29,386 nucleotides of DNA from Chara braunii (lineage: Eukaryota > Streptophyta > Charophyceae > Charales > Characeae): the NCBI GenBank assembly GCA_003427395.1, contig BFEA01000258.1, positions 762,289 to 791,674 of the forward strand, given 5' to 3'. The notes under the pieces were generated by a model, which searched no databases, had not been told where the DNA came from, and saw only the letters and a program-made list of their open reading frames with translations. Of this stretch, positions 29,356 through 29,386 are shown in pieces; within the stretch, counting starts at the first letter, position 1, and each line of letters starts with the position of its first letter. The position numbers and the translations under genes were made by a program.

Positions 29356-29386
<31 letters not shown>
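28859..29386 (-). pseudogene. Interrupted open frame at window edge, unknown protein
   Basis: On the minus strand one frame stays open from the window edge to a TAA at 28859-28861, apart from a single TGA at 29105-29107. The edge part is (CT)n read as alternating Arg/Glu. After that comes DVGQWLIRRHVMSRPMFV, then CLDRACKKITAVVTAI..., KNAKLTVDKQRLVRDVHCLA, the TGA, QRDQARAKAKRFRQAAGMET, ELEAIKSRHKEM and an acidic tail DSGDSDVSSWYLDVGEDV. The Lys/Arg/Glu-rich middle could form helices or a coiled coil. The sequence reads equally protein-like on both sides of the TGA, which suggests a decayed gene, a sequencing error or an unseen intron. No family recognised. Possible ATG at 29324-29326; the true start may lie outside. 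Confidence 0.35.
29358..29386. repeat. (CT)n microsatellite at window end
   Basis: Pure TC run to the last base; true length unknown. Confidence 0.97.

Noticed and set aside
1-29386. Circular molecule closed through the terminal repeats
   Set aside because: The ends are GA and CT, in opposite orientation, so they do not form a direct terminal overlap.

Overview
This window looks like non-genic nuclear DNA from a multicellular eukaryote, assembled from short reads. There is no bacterial-style gene packing, no operon and no long conserved protein. Microsatellites are dense: (GA)n, (GATA)n, (ATT)n, (ATTT)n, (TATTCT)n, (TCTA)n and (CT)n. Many repeat families are present as old, diverged copies, and there is a long N gap plus single Ns. 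The lineage cannot be fixed from sequence alone. Microsatellite richness fits, for example, decapod crustaceans, while the AT-rich stretches around 1.0-2.4 kb and 19-21.6 kb look more like plant retroelement DNA. I leave it undecided.

Layout: 0-0.2 kb is (GA)n/(GATA)n and a nested inverted repeat. 0.7-2.45 kb holds a SINE-like repeat (minus strand) and copy 1 of a long diverged repeat, here called L. 2.5-6.2 kb has no supportable gene, but carries a second SINE-like copy at 4.9 kb. 6.25-7.13 kb has hairpins and two tRNA-like T-arm segments on the minus strand. 7.3-9.33 kb is purine-rich, with a 140-bp pure homopurine run and a pair of hammerhead-like motifs. 9.33-13.83 kb contains two partial copies and one fuller copy of a composite repeat with modules here called C, D and A, broken by (ATT)n. 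14.1-15.5 kb is low-complexity and small direct repeats. 15534-16298 is an assembly gap flanked by a 95-bp exact duplication. 15.2-18.2 kb carries an array of stem-loops that often share a CGT triloop. A Nextera mate-pair junction adapter is embedded in it at 17458-17495. 19.7-21.6 kb holds the third SINE-like copy and L copy 2. 21.9-28.8 kb is mostly diverged small tandem repeats, including a tandem array with a period of about 185 bp. The right end, on the minus strand, has an open frame interrupted by one TGA (28859-29386). The window ends in (CT)n, mirroring (GA)n at its start.

No set of cooperating genes can be supported. The most interesting biological signal is the 15.2-18.2 kb stem-loop array, whose arms differ between units while staying complementary. 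The most certain observation is technical: leftover library adapter and false duplication in the assembly. All repeat relationships are by-eye alignments without database support.
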